Shown one piece after another: positions 1-11,063 of a stretch of DNA of 64,000 nt. The first letter of the stretch is position 1, and each line of letters opens with the position of its first letter. The notes under the pieces are model-generated. The model did not search any database, was not told where the DNA came from, and was given only the letters and a program-made list of their open reading frames with translations. Origin of the DNA: Hemileia vastatrix. Taxonomy: Eukaryota > Basidiomycota > Pucciniomycetes > Pucciniales > Zaghouaniaceae. The position numbers were made by a program, and so were the translations under genes. The stretch covers positions 46,104,673 to 46,168,672 of the forward strand of contig JASXTE010000004.1 in the NCBI GenBank assembly GCA_030280995.1. The letters run 5' to 3'.

Positions 1-562
1 CTCAATAATCAAAGATTTAGGATTTAGAAATGAATATTGAGAAAATAAAAGAAAGATACAATAACAATGATTTTAGCTTTTAAAGATTTACCACTATTAA
101 TGTAAATACAATTTTATAATTTAATTCTAAGGAAATATCGAACCAAATACCCAACCCCTTTTATATCCTTTGTTCCTCCTCGCATTGACCTCCCTTCCAT
201 CGCACCATTCCCATTCCATTGACCATTACTAACATACACTTAGACCCTCTTCGCTAAATATCCGTCCATGCTCAATTTACCCCTTTTTAATTAATTAACA
301 AAACTTTAATGAAAACTACTACTGTACTATTTTTTTGAACCTAGCGCTGTGCGTCGCTTATTGAAAAGGACTAAGGCACCCTATTGGGAGATTGACTAAT
401 TTAGATTTAGAGTTTAGGCTAGCGCAGTTAAATAGTAAGTACACAAAAGAAAATCGCAGTTGCTATGGAGAATTGCTTTCTGCGCTTCGAGTATAGATTT
501 AGGACTTGATATTATTGATTTAATGAGCTGCTTTCGCCTCAAGTGTCACGTGGCGCGTGACA
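1..562 (-). repeat. Element A 3' LTR (partial)
   Basis: This is the same sequence as 7667-8228. Its inner edge at 562 is the TG... end in element sense; bases 544-562 on the plus strand form the imperfect palindrome tgtcacgtggcgcgtgaca. A TATA-like ATATAAAAGG lies on the minus strand at 157-166. In antisense this LTR faces the Zn2Cys6 gene that starts at 673, so it is the probable source of that gene's promoter. No purine-rich primer tract is visible next to the LTR at 563-580. Confidence 0.9.
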
Positions 563-672
563 GATGCCCGGGTATAAGAATTGCTAACTCCGTTGAGCTT
601 GAGCCATCTTCCCACACTAGTTTCCCTTCTTCTAATAATTTTTTCCTCACTTATTAATTTCTCTTTTTTATA

Positions 673-1437
673 ATGAACTGCCTCACTCCCACACCTACGC
701 CTCCACACCCTAAAGCGGATGGGGGAATGATCACGCGACAGTTTTCACAAACTTGCACCGCTTGTGAAAGCATGGAGTATTTCTGTGTCGAAAGTACAGC
801 GACTCGAGGCCCTTGCCAGAAATGCGAGTTTTGCCGTTGGCGACGAGTGGCGTGCGATGCGTTGATGAAGAACGCAGAGATCGAAAAGCGATTTACCAAG
901 ACCAAGTTTTGGGTAATCCCTAAAACCAAAGAGGTGGTCGAAGACATTTGGGATGTCTCGATTGAAGATGAAAAATCGGTGGGGGAAAATGATAAGGAAT
1001 TAAATAACGAGATCTCAACCTGGGTAACCCAGGCCACGAGTTTGAAGCGAGGTGTCGAGGAAGAGGTCGACGAGTTGGTGGAGGAAGATGAAGATGAAGT
1101 CCCTGTTCCAGGGCGGGCACCCAAGAAACGACGGGTGGTCATCGAAGACGACGAGGAGGAGAGAGAGGCAGAGGTCGAAGTGGCGCCAAGGTTATTTTTA
1201 GAGCCTGACCCCATCTTTGAGGTAAGTTTTAATTGTTATTTTTTAAGGATGAAGTTACTGATGAGTTATGTTTAGACATCAAATACTCTTGAAGAGCCGA
1301 TTGGGGAGCCTGTGCCGGTTATACCAACTGAGGCAAACCCTCCAGCCACGGAAGTAGTTAAAGAACCTGAAGACACCCTGGACCAGGTGTGGTCGAAGAA
1401 ACCTCGTCAAGGACGACGAGTAAGGTTCGCGGAATAG
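673..1437 (+). CDS. Antisense spliced Zn2Cys6 cluster protein gene in element A
   Basis: The gene reads plus, opposite to gag-pol, starting 111 bp from the 3' LTR. Exon 1 is 673-1221, intron 1222-1275 (GTAAGT donor, CTGAT branch-like site, TTTAG acceptor, 54 nt, phase 0), exon 2 1276-1437. Unspliced, the frame stops exactly on the acceptor TAG; spliced, it stays open to 236 residues. Cysteines 28, 31, 38, 51, 54 and 61 give C-x2-C-x6-C-x12-C-x2-C-x6-C, the GAL4-type binuclear zinc spacing, with an extra Cys48. It is followed by a PKKRRV NLS-like run near residue 155 and strongly acidic tracts, as in nuclear transcription factors. Past the TAG at 1435 the same frame stays coding-like to TGA 1597-1599 (KMKRLV end), so the TAG may be a nonsense mutation in a 289-residue protein. 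No frameshift is seen although gag-pol is riddled with stops. DNA binding is inferred from the motif only. Confidence 0.72.
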
Positions 1438-1599
1438 TTATGTGGGGAGGTCGACACAATTATCGACACCGCTTCCTTCGACGTGGCAGAGGAGCTTTTG
1501 GAGATTGGAGAGGTGGTTCCAGTAGGAGAGGAGGAGGTATTTGAGAAATGCAGGAAGGAGATAAGGGTAGTTTTAGAGAAAATGAAAAGATTGGTTTGA
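1438..1599 (+). other. Coding-like extension of the antisense gene beyond its TAG
   Basis: In frame with exon 2, 53 further codons remain open, rich in Glu and Val and ending in a Lys/Arg-rich helix-like segment before TGA 1597-1599. Composition resembles the upstream exons and contrasts with the A/T-biased spacer that follows. Either the gene originally ended here and TAG 1435-1437 is a mutation, or this is 3' UTR that looks coding by chance. Confidence 0.45.
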
Positions 1600-2555
1600 G
1601 AAAAATTAAAAGAAAAGATTTGAAATGAAAAGGAGATGTAAGGAAGTAGAAAAAAATTTGTATTTTAGTTTTATTTTATTTTATTTTATTTTATTTTATT
1701 TTTTTATTGTAGGTGAATATTATTAATGTTATAAGATTTGGGAGAGAGAGAAAAAGAAAGAAGAAGTTAAAAAAAATTTTAGAATTTGAAAGAAGAAATT
1801 TAAAAAAAGAAAAAGGTTGTTTAATTGCAGGAAGTTTTAATGTTTTAAAAGGAAAATTTTATGTAAGAAAAGAGAGAGAAAAAGAAACGGTTTGTGATTG
1901 AGATGAGTTTGTTAAATTGAGGATTTAATGAATTTTTTTTTTTTTTTTTTAGAAATTTTAGTTGAAAAGAGAGGAAGAAGAAAGAAAAGAAAAAAAAAGC
2001 AGAATTTAGAATTTAAGAGAATTTGAAAAGAAGAATTATTTGTTTCAAAGAATTATTATAGGGAGATTTAGAGGTTGAAGTTAAGTTCGAGGAAATGGTC
2101 GTACAAGATTTGATGATTCTAAGGAAAGAAAGTTTTAAAAGAGAGAATAAATTTTTAGAAAAGAAATTTTTAAAGAGAATTTTAAATTTAAGAAAAGAAT
2201 GTATTTAGAGAATTGAAAAAGAAAAGGAAGAAAATATTTAGAGAGGTTTAAGAGTTTTTTTTTTTTTTTTTTTAGTTTATTTTATTATTCATGTTTATTC
2301 TATTTATTTTATTTTATTTTATTTTTATTTTATTATTTATGTTTATTCTATTTATTTTATTTTTATTTTATTTCATTTTATTTTATTTAATTTTAATTTT
2401 GATTTTACATTTAGTTGGTTTTGGAGAAAATTTTATAGAAGGAGAAGAAAGAAAAAAGAAGAGAGAAAAAAGAAAACAAGGCTAAGAAATTTAAGAGGTG
2501 TTTTAGATTTTAAAGAAAGAAAGAAAAAGAAAAGAAAATTTTAAATAAAGAAATT
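1600..2555. repeat. Low-complexity spacer of element A
   Basis: Purine-rich AG/AAG stretches alternate with T-rich runs, including TTTTA pentamer repeats at about 1666-1706 and 2280-2400 and long T tracts at 1930-1950 and 2256-2274. Several T tracts end in TTTAG, like fungal 3' splice sites, so the antisense transcript may be further spliced in its 3' UTR. No convincing protein is encoded. Confidence 0.6.
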
Positions 2556-5500
2556 TTAAGGTTTTGGTTTTAAAGGATATTTCAAATGAAAAGATTTTAG
2601 GAGTTCAGGGGCGTTAGAAACATTGATGGCTGGTTCCCAGGATGTTTTGTCTGAGTCATTGAGGAAGCCTTCCCATTCCACGAGGTATTGAAGTTTCCCC
2701 TTGTGTATTCTTGAATCAAGGATACGACTTACTTCCCACTCTAGATGATCTTCTACTTTGACCGGTTCTGGAGGGGGTTGGTTCTTGCCCGGGTATATTT
2801 CTAGAGCCAGTTCCAGGAGAGATACATGGAAAACAGGGTGAATTGCCTTCCATTTAGGAGGTAACTTGAGTCGAAATGCAGTTTTAGAGACTTCAGAGTC
2901 AATTTCGAATGGTCCCAAGCGCTTTTCAGCCAGTTTCTTTGATGGTTGTGTTGTTCGAATGTTTCGTGCTTCGAGCCATACTTTGTCGCCTGGTTTAAAG
3001 GAAGGTGCAGATTGTCGATGTTTGTCGGCCTGTTCCTTGTATCTTCAAATCTCTGATTCCAAATTTGTTTTAAGTTCTTCTTGGAGTCATGATATAGTTC
3101 AAAGATAATGTTCCGCAGGATGATTAGTTCCTAAATGGATTGAGTTGAATCGAGGATGTCGTCCATAAATGGTTTCGAAGGGAGATTGTCGTGTTGAAGA
3201 ATGAGTCGAGTTATTATAAGCCAAATTGGCCAATGGTAACCATGTGGTCCAATTGTCTTGTTGGTAACTGACATACATTCAAAGATATTGTTCGAGGATT
3301 TGGTTAACTCTTTCTGTTTGACCATTGGTTTCAGGGTGATAGGCCGTGGAGAGATTCCTCGTGATATTGAGTTGTCGACACAGTTGGGTCCAGAATGTGG
3401 ATACAAACAATGAGCTTCTATCTGAAATAATATCATTTGCTAAGCCGTGTTTAGAAAATACATATTCTAGAAAAAATTTTGACAAATCTTCTGCTGTAGC
3501 AGTAGTAGTGGTTTTAATGAAAATAGACATTTTTGAAAATCTATCTACTATTACTAATATAGCATCAAAATCATTAGACATAGGAAGTTGAGAAATGAAA
3601 TCCATCAATAAAGATTCCCAAGGTTTAGAGGGAATAGGAAGTGGTTGAAGCAACCCATGCTTCCGGTGACGGGGAGCCTTATTCCTATTTCATTAGTAAC
3701 AAGCTTTTATATAGGCCTTGATTTCACTGGTCATACCTGGCCAGAAGAAATCCCTCGCTATTAAATGGTAGGTTTTAGCAACCCCAAAATGACCAGCTAA
3801 TGGAGAATCATGTCGACTGTTGAAAATCCATAATTTTATCTCATTGTTGTCGGGTATGACTACTCTACCTTCAAAGACTAATAGACCTGATTCAATACTA
3901 AATCTTTTGGCCCCTTGCTTTGAGAGTATTTTGTCTTTTATCCCTAAACAATATTTGTCTTTTGACTGAGCTTCGAGGATGTTAGATAGTTGATTTCGAA
4001 AAGATTGAATTGTCATCGAATTAAGTTGATGAGTCGTTAACATTGATTCGTTGAAGATTGATTGCACATTTGCTGGGTTCTTGTCAGCAAATGCGTCCCC
4101 CCGCTGTGGGTAAACGTTGTCCCGACGTGACAAGATATCTGGGACAATGCAGTTTTTTCCTGGGCGATAGGAAATAGAGAAAGAAAATTCAGACAAAAAT
4201 TCAGCCCACCTGGCTTGACGCCTGGTTAACACTTTAGAAGACATGAATTATTTTAAAGCATTATGATCTGTTAAGATTTGAAAAGGAATATCTAGGCTGA
4301 GAAGAAAAGAATGCCATTTTTTAAGACAATGGATAATAGCTAAAAGCTCTTTGTCATGAATTTCATAATTTAATTCTGCGGCTATGAGTTTGCGTGACTC
4401 AAAAGCAACAGGATGAAACAAATTTGTTTCAGGATTTAATTGGGAGATGACCCCTGCAATAGCATAATCGCTCGCATCTGTCTCAACTATTGTCGAGGCA
4501 GAAGGATTGAAATGTCGAAGAATTGGGGCTGTGGTGAACGCTGTTTTTAGTGCTTCGAATTCCTTTCGTGCTGTAGAAGTAAAAACAAAAGGGATGTCTT
4601 TTCTAAGAAGAGAAGTAAGATTGGAAATAGTTTTAGAGTAATCTTTAATAAATCTCCTATAGAAGTTTGCAAAACCCAAAAATCCTTGAAGCGATTTAAT
4701 GTTTTTGGGCTCAGGCCATTCCAGGATTTTCTGGACTTTGTTGTTATCCATGACTAAACCATCAGTGGATAACGTAAAACCCAAAAAATCAATTGATTTG
4801 AGGTGGAATTCGCATTTATTATGCTTGGCGTAGAGACCATGATCTCGAAGATGATTTAGGACCTGTCCAACATGATGAATATGTTCATCTAGTGTTTTCG
4901 AGAATATTAAAATATCATCTAAATAGTCGACTACAAATTGTTCAACAACATCTTGAAAGATATCATTAACAAAAGTTTGAAAAGTTGAAGGTGCGTTACA
5001 TAATCCAAAAAGCATAACTAAATATTCAAAACTACCAAATATAGTGCGCATTGCAGTCAGTGGTTCATGACCTTCTGCAATGCGAATTAGATTTTAAGCA
5101 CCTCTAAGATCAATTTTAGAAAAGAAATTAGCACCATTTAAAAGGGTAAGAAGTAATGACATAGGAGGAACAGGATATGCATTCTTCTTTGTGACTGTGT
5201 TGAGCTTTCTATAGTCAACACACAACCTAAGACTACCGTCCTTCTTTTTTACAAAGAGGACAGGGGAGCCGGTTGGAGATTTACTGGCTCTGATGAAACC
5301 TTTGGCTACATTCTCTGCAATGTAGTCTCGAAGAACTTGAGATTTGTCCTTTGATAAAGAATAGACAGGACCTGCCGGAGGTACTGGGCCTATTAACTCT
5401 ATTTGATGGTCATAGGGTCGATGAGGTGGTAACTTATAGGCCTTGCCGATTGAGAAAACATCGAGGAAATCGTGGTAGATTTCCGGTAGAGTTGATATAA

Positions 5501-6190
5501 TGGCTTCAACGTTGATTTGGTTGTCCTCTTCATCTTCGAGAGAATCTGTCGAGGGGATACCTGTATTGAGAGAGCAGAATTCGATTACTTCGAGGCAATT
5601 TAAATCCTCTTCGAGTGAAGTCATCAAGCTAGAAGGGTTAGCCAATTTCACATTTAGAGAAGGATCAGATGCTTGCAAGTCATCTGGCAGTGACTTGTCC
5701 TCTAGCAGGACGTTGTCAGGAGGGTTGTTTAACTCCCTATTGACCTGCATTGAAGAATCAGAAATATACTTAGATCATGGGGTGATCAATCCCTTAGTCC
5801 AATCAATTTCGGGATTCCAATGCGTTAAAAAGTCATGGCCAAGAATGGTATCGTCCATCCTTGGGGCGTCCAAGACTGATAATTCCCACTCGAAGGGGGG
5901 AAAGTTTGGAAATTTGAAAACCCATAATACTTTCTTACTTACCCAATATTTGGGTTCCTCTGATTCAATCAAATAGATTGGAGTTCGATCTATATCTGTA
6001 AATGTTAGTTGAAGCTTCTCGGCAAAAGATAAACTAACAAAAGAAATTGAAGCTCCAGAGTCTATAAGACAACTGAAGGGGATATGCTCCTTAAAAAGAA
6101 TGAATCTCAAGCGGTTTAAGGCAACTCTAAGACATGGAGGTTCTGTGAACTTGGAGAGATAAGATAGTTTGCTTTGCACACAAGTAAACT
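2556..6190 (-). pseudogene. pol: Element A pol: protease-RT-RNase H-integrase-chromodomain
   Basis: A single minus frame can be followed through the whole region. Protease has DSGAS; the segment ending near 5775 has the ILGHDFLTHWNPEIDW pattern. RT carries YLDD (about 4914-4925), RNase H has TDASDYAIAG, integrase has the HHCC region and DDE context (MDFISQLP, ISDRSSLF, NGQTERVNQ), and a C-terminal chromodomain lies at about 2582-2741 (WEVSRILDS to TSWEP). In-frame stops: TGA 5775, TAA 5094, TAA 4248, TAA 3693, TGA 3279 and three more TGA between 3130 and 3020. I found no frameshift in 3.6 kb. The start is uncertain: no ATG at the protease, and the frame opens at about 6190 just after the gag stop. 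Chromodomains typically steer integration to modified histones. Confidence 0.88.
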
Positions 6191-6195
6191 ATCTA

Positions 6196-7382
6196 CTAGT
6201 TTTTTGACTTCGAACTAGTACCTTCTCTTTCCTTCAACTTTACACAGTCTTCCAACTTGTGCTTACCCCCACAATACATACATAACCCATTATCTGCTTG
6301 TCTCTTCCTCTCAGCTTCTTTAAGTTCCCCATTAGGATCCAGTACTTTGCTGATATCGCCTGGGGTCGAGCCTTTTGGTCGAGGTTTATCCTTTCCCTTA
6401 TTGGGTTTGGATTGAGTCAAGGAGGATTGATTTGGTCGTGGGTGTGAAGAAGGTCCCGATTTAAAATTTAGGCCTTGAGATTTGTTGGCATATCGACGAT
6501 GTTGAAGTCATCCTTGATAAACGCCGTCAAGTTTGAGGGTTCGATCCATTAAATCCGTTAAAGTAGTCATCTTCTGACCGTGAAGATTTAATTGATCTAG
6601 AATCCTCGAAGGAAGTCCTTTCTTGAAATGATACTTAAGGGCAGCATCATTCCAACCTACTCGAGTTTGAAGTGCTCTGAAGTTTGAGATATATTCAGAG
6701 GCTTTACCATTATCACTCATGCAAAGAAAATCAAGTTCAATTTCCGCGTTTTCCGTTTCATTAGGGTCCCCAAACAACGTAAAAGGTTGGTCTTCGAACT
6801 TTTCCCAATTATTGATAATAAGTGGGTTTCTGTCGAAGAAAGCATGAGTAGATAAGGTTTGAATCATCTTGCTGCTTTCCTGGCTAGGAATGAAGAAGCG
6901 TAAATAACCTTTTATCGGTCGCTGTTAAAGGTTGGAGGGTCATTATAGAACAGCAGCTTGCAGGTTTGCAAGAAGGGTCGCAATCTGTCAGGCTGATCTC
7001 CGCCCAATTTGTCAAGAGATTTCATAGAAGGAGTTTTGAGCTTAGATCCCTCTGAAGACGTTGGATTTGAAAGGGTTTTCATGAAAAGTCTCATGAAATC
7101 TTCCAGAGAGTTAGATGGTCCAGGTTCTCAGGATTGACCAGAAGGGTGATTGGCAGGGGCGGATGGTGCCTCTTGAATTGTATCCTCTCCTTCTTCTTCG
7201 TCACTAGAATCCTCGAAATCATGTGGGATGTCTTCTACAGATTGAACTGAATGTTGCCATTCCCTAAGGTTAAGTGGTTCCAAAGAGTGAGTGCGGGAAA
7301 CAGACCTTGTGGCTGTTGGCCTGCCTCTAGCGGGAGCTCTAGTAGTAGCCCCCGTAGGAGGAGTGCCTTGAACAGGTGCCAT
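6196..7382 (-). pseudogene. gag: Element A gag
   Basis: ATG at 7382 opens an acidic, Pro-rich N-terminus. TGA at 7128 and TAA at 6912 interrupt it. A one-base deletion in a Trp codon near 6868 (ARW context) shifts the frame, after which the capsid-like part 6867-6508 reads on to a TGA at 6508 (probably Trp) and then to 6196. The nucleocapsid has CMYCGGKHKLEDC, a C-x2-C-x3-H-x4-C zinc knuckle. Gag would form the particle and package RNA; this copy cannot make a full-length product without several readthroughs and a frame change. Confidence 0.85.
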
Positions 7383-7439
7383 TTAAAATTTTAAAAAAAA
7401 CCTAAAAGGACGTAGTAGTGCAAAGAATGAGAACTACGC

Positions 7440-7452
7440 AGAATTTAATTAT
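7440..7452 (-). promoter_or_regulatory. Candidate self-priming site next to element A 5' LTR
   Basis: No recognisable tRNA-complementary site follows the LTR. The 13 nt two bases inside the LTR boundary can pair at 12 of 13 positions with an R-region segment of the same transcript at 7782-7794, about 38 nt downstream of the TATA box. Tf1/sushi-type chromoviruses are known to self-prime from the 5' end of their RNA. The segments are AT-rich, so chance pairing is possible. Confidence 0.35.
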
Positions 7453-7454
7453 AC

Positions 7455-8228
7455 TGTCACCGGATGACCTACGCACAAGGTCGAGGATGTTCCTGAAAGT
7501 GAGATGAGGGCTTTAGAAATTTCTTCGAAGCACAGAGGGATGATTCAAGGAAATGGTTCGAAGGTCACTCGAAGTAAGAGCTACAGGTTCGAGGTTTGTT
7601 CGAGAAGAATTATAAACTAGTTTCAAAGGTAATGGGAATTCTTAAGATCTCACGAAGGGTTGGAAACTCAATAATCAAAGATTTAGGATTTAGAAATGAA
7701 TATTGAGAAAATAAAAGAAAGATACAATAACAATGATTTTAGCTTTTAAAGATTTACCACTATTAATGTAAATACAATTTTATAATTTAATTCTAAGGAA
7801 ATATCGAACCAAATACCCAACCCCTTTTATATCCTTTGTTCCTCCTCGCATTGACCTCCCTTCCATTGCACCATTCCCATTCCATTGACCATTACTAACA
7901 TACACTTAGACCCTCTTCGCTAAATATCCGTCCATGCTCAATTTACCCCTTTTTAATTAATTAACAAAACTTTAATGAAAACTACTACTGTACTATTTTT
8001 TTGAACCTAGCGCTGTGCGTCGCTTATTGAAAAGGACTAAGGCACCCTATTGGGAGATTGACTAATTTAGATTTAGAGTTTAGGCTAGCGCAGTTAAATA
8101 GTAAGTACACAAAGGAAAATCGCAGTTGCTATGGAGAATTGCTTTCTGCGCTTCGAGTATAGATTTAGGACTTGATATTATTGATTTAATGAGCTGCTTT
8201 CGCCTCAAGTGTCACGTGGCGCGTGACA
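7455..8228 (-). repeat. Element A 5' LTR
   Basis: In element sense it runs TGTCACGCG...CCGGTGACA, with TGTCAC/GTGACA inverted ends, 774 bp. The right boundary is fixed by the end of homology with the left LTR; the left boundary is inferred from the terminal inverted repeat because the matching end of the other LTR is outside the window. Confidence 0.8.
7823..7832 (-). promoter_or_regulatory. TATA box in element A 5' LTR
   Basis: ATATAAAAGG on the minus strand. It is placed to start transcription roughly 30-40 nt further left, dividing the LTR into a U3 of about 400 bp and a short R-U5. Confidence 0.55.
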
Positions 8229-10478
8229 ATGAGGTATAGCATCATTCAGGAACATTATATCCTGTTCTAATACAAATATCTCATTTTTATCAACACTGTA
8301 AGATATGTTACTTTTTCAATCCTCACTAGATTCCACATTCTCATCTTCATGATTACTAGGTTCAGAATTATGTGAGGTTTCAATAACATTTATTCTCTTC
8401 TTACACGTGTGACCCTTAACCCAAGGTTCATTACATTTGTAACAAGTGTTATTTTCTTATCTCTTAGGGACAAGGGGAGCTGAAGGTTTTTTCTTTTCCA
8501 CTGGTAACTTACTTGTAGTAGGTTTTACCAGGTCAACACTTTGTCTGTATTTACTATACTTGGTTTCATACTTGTGGTTTAATAATATCTCATTGCATAT
8601 ATTAATGAATCCAGAGGTATCTCTGATAGTTTCAGTTCTAGCTACAATAATGTCTCTAACTGATATAGGCAACTTGTATATTATTTTTTCTTTCCACTCT
8701 TCATAATCCATTTTTGGATCCATAGATTTCATGATTTTTATTAAATTCATTAAGAAGACCATGGGTTTATCTCCAGCATTTGTATTATATCTGGCCTTTT
8801 CATACAATCTTTGTTGAGTGATTCTAAATTTTGGGCCACCAAATTGCCTTTCAATTAGTGCCTTCCATTCATTCCAGGAGTAATTAATTCCCTCACTCAA
8901 TACAGATTCAAACCATAATAAGGCCACATCTGTAAATAAAGATATTAACTTTGAAGTAATTTCTTCATCAGGTAGTTTATATGAAAATTTTAAGTTATCA
9001 ATTCTTTGTATGAATTGTTGCCAATCAGATTTTGAATCACCGTCAAAAGAAGGGTACTGATCTAACTTAGGCCAGTTCTTTTGGCTAGTTCTTGCTTCCC
9101 TTACCTGAGGAATATTGAGTAATTCACTTAATTTAGAAAGATGATCATTTATTTCATCTTTTACTGATTTTATATTCTCAGAGCCCATGACACTATGTTC
9201 ATGTTCCATCATTGGTTTATCATCAGAGTGTTTCATGAAAACTGGTACTCTTTCTACATAAGAGATATTATTTTTTATTGTTTCAGTATTTTTCAAAATG
9301 TTAGCTACTTCAATTTCTACTCTTTGTAACCTATATTTTATCACAGGTACATGGGTTAAGGTATCATTTACATTTGAAAAAGACAATTTTACACGTCCCT
9401 CTATGGTGGCCATAATATTCTGAGAATTTTCTAATTTAATTTCTAAATTTTTAATCTCAGAATTTAATCTTTTGTTTTCATTGATCAATTCATTACTTGA
9501 ATTCTCAATAATTTTTAACTTATTGGATGTTGCACTCAATGATTGTGTGATGTTTAATAATACACTTTCCGTATTATTGTTGGACTCTCTAGAGAATTCT
9601 TCCAATTTTTCAATTCTTAATAATAATTTACTAATTATTTTTGATTCCATTGGATTTTCTTTTAGAAAATATTCAATTTTGTCTGTTTCCAATTCAGAAG
9701 ACTCATCATCAGGGTCAAGTTTCAATTCATTTCATTCCATTTTTATATTAATAGTATTTTCCTGGTGATCAATAAAACTGTGTACATTGTCCTCATTTAA
9801 AGAAAAGTCTAACATGTTATTTTCAAATGAATAATTTTTTAAATCCTTATCAATTATATCCAATAACTCTCTATCAATTTCATTACCTATAAGTAATTCA
9901 TTTTTAGGATTATATAATTGATCCTGAGAAGATGGATGACTTACCACGGTCATATTCCATTTCCCCTGCCTCTCCTTGGCTTTCCCCTGTAAGGGTGACT
10001 GCTGGATCCCTGTTGAGGAGGACTGTTGTAGTTTTGGGCATACCAATCCCACTTCCATTTTCTTACAGTTATCTTTTGGTCCTCTTCTGCGACTGGAGGT
10101 GTTGCTGTGGTATTTGGTGCCATTGGTTGTTGATGAGACCTTATATCCACTAGAGCCTGGTTGACTTATATAAAGCCCTGTGCCGCCCTTTTCTCCAGAT
10201 TGTTGATCTGGTCTAACATATTGTTTACTCTTATTGTTAGTGTATTCAGTAGGGTTGAGAGGGAGTGAATTTGCTCTTGTAAGGTGTTTTTGGACTTCCT
10301 TATTGACATTTGTTTTAAGAGCTTTTCCTTTTCCTCCATGGACATTGGTGGGGTGTTGTTTATTGTTACTGGTGATTCTTGACCCTCCATTTGGATTTCC
10401 TGTAACAGGTCTTTCAGCTCTAGTTCTTAAGTTATAAGGCTTTGCCTTATTACTTACAATGTCATTGTTGTCACACAT
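8229..10478 (-). pseudogene. gag: Element B gag
   Basis: The N-terminal part 10478-9732 is open, but homology with E switches between overlapping frames: the YNLRTRAERP start is in one frame, while the coiled coil (about 10390-10166) and the KWKWDW segment (about 10150-9950) are in another, so it contains compensating frameshifts. The main frame 9725-8457 holds a long coiled coil, then the capsid core (WPKLDQYPSFDGDS to RQFGGPKFR). TAA at 8457 precedes the knuckle CYKCNEPWVKGHTC (8403-8444), C-x2-C-x7-H-x-C, a spacing shared with E. Another stop lies near 8310. The sequence toward 8229 should lead into protease but is cut by element A. Confidence 0.82.
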
Positions 10479-11063
10479 TTTTACATGGAATTTTAGAGAA
10501 TTGAAAGTTTAGATATGAAAAACTTCAAAAAGGAGTTTAATCAGTATTTATTAATACCACTGAAGACAATTTTATTGCTTACTTATTGGTATGAAGTGAC
10601 ACTTTAAGTGCCAAAAGTCAAATATGCTTTTATGTGGTCACTTGATTTAACTGGTCTACAATATGTAACTGTGTTTTTATATTTAAAAAAGAAAATTTGT
10701 TAGTAAGATTCTTTCCAAATATTAAATGAATTTTACAAACTAATAAAAAAGGGATTAAGAGTCCTGTAAAAAGAAAACAATTAATCAGTTTAATTGGTTA
10801 TCATCTGCAAAGATCACAAATTTAATTGGTCTATTGACAGACTCCCACTAAGAACAATTATATGTTAAATTAGTGGTAAAATTGATGATTCAATATCACA
10901 ATTTTATTATATAACAGGGCTTCTTTTTCTGAAATCACTATATAAGTGACCCCAACCTGTTGTAATTATCCAAATATTTCTTTAGGGATATTATTTACGT
11001 GTACCTTCTTTGAAAATTTCACTTACTGGATTATAACAGAATTCTTGAGGAAAGGTCCCCAAT
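10479..11063 (-). other. Element B 5' leader
   Basis: AT-rich untranslated stretch between the 5' LTR and gag. In element sense the first bases after the LTR are ATTGGGGACCTTTCC; the TGG within it is where a primer-binding site is expected, but I cannot name the tRNA. No coding sequence is supported here. Confidence 0.5.

Larger units (their letters stand above)
1..8228 (-). mobile_element. Element A: chromodomain Ty3/Gypsy retrotransposon, left end outside window
   Basis: Order in the element's sense (minus strand): 5' LTR 7455-8228, gag 7382-6196, pol about 6190-2556 (protease, RT, RNase H, integrase, chromodomain), purine/pyrimidine-biased spacer, antisense Zn2Cys6 gene 673-1599, 3' LTR from 562 leftwards past the window edge. 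Bases 1-562 align without gaps to 7667-8228 with only two differences seen by eye (C201/T7867 and A448/G8114), so insertion looks recent. The right flank at 8229 continues directly inside the gag-pol of element B, so A inserted into B. The target duplication cannot be checked because the left flank is missing. Coding frames carry many stops although the LTRs are nearly identical. Confidence 0.9.

Noticed and set aside
654..1214. Minus-strand frame overlapping the antisense gene of element A.
   Set aside because: Ser/Thr-rich shadow of an acidic coding sequence; the plus-strand frame has the zinc motif and the intron.
2291..2485. Open frame of Phe/Ile/Leu-rich peptide resembling a membrane protein.
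   Set aside because: Produced by TTTTATTTTA low-complexity sequence.
3131..3436. 101-codon minus frame inside element A integrase.
   Set aside because: Out of frame with the integrase homology; a shadow.
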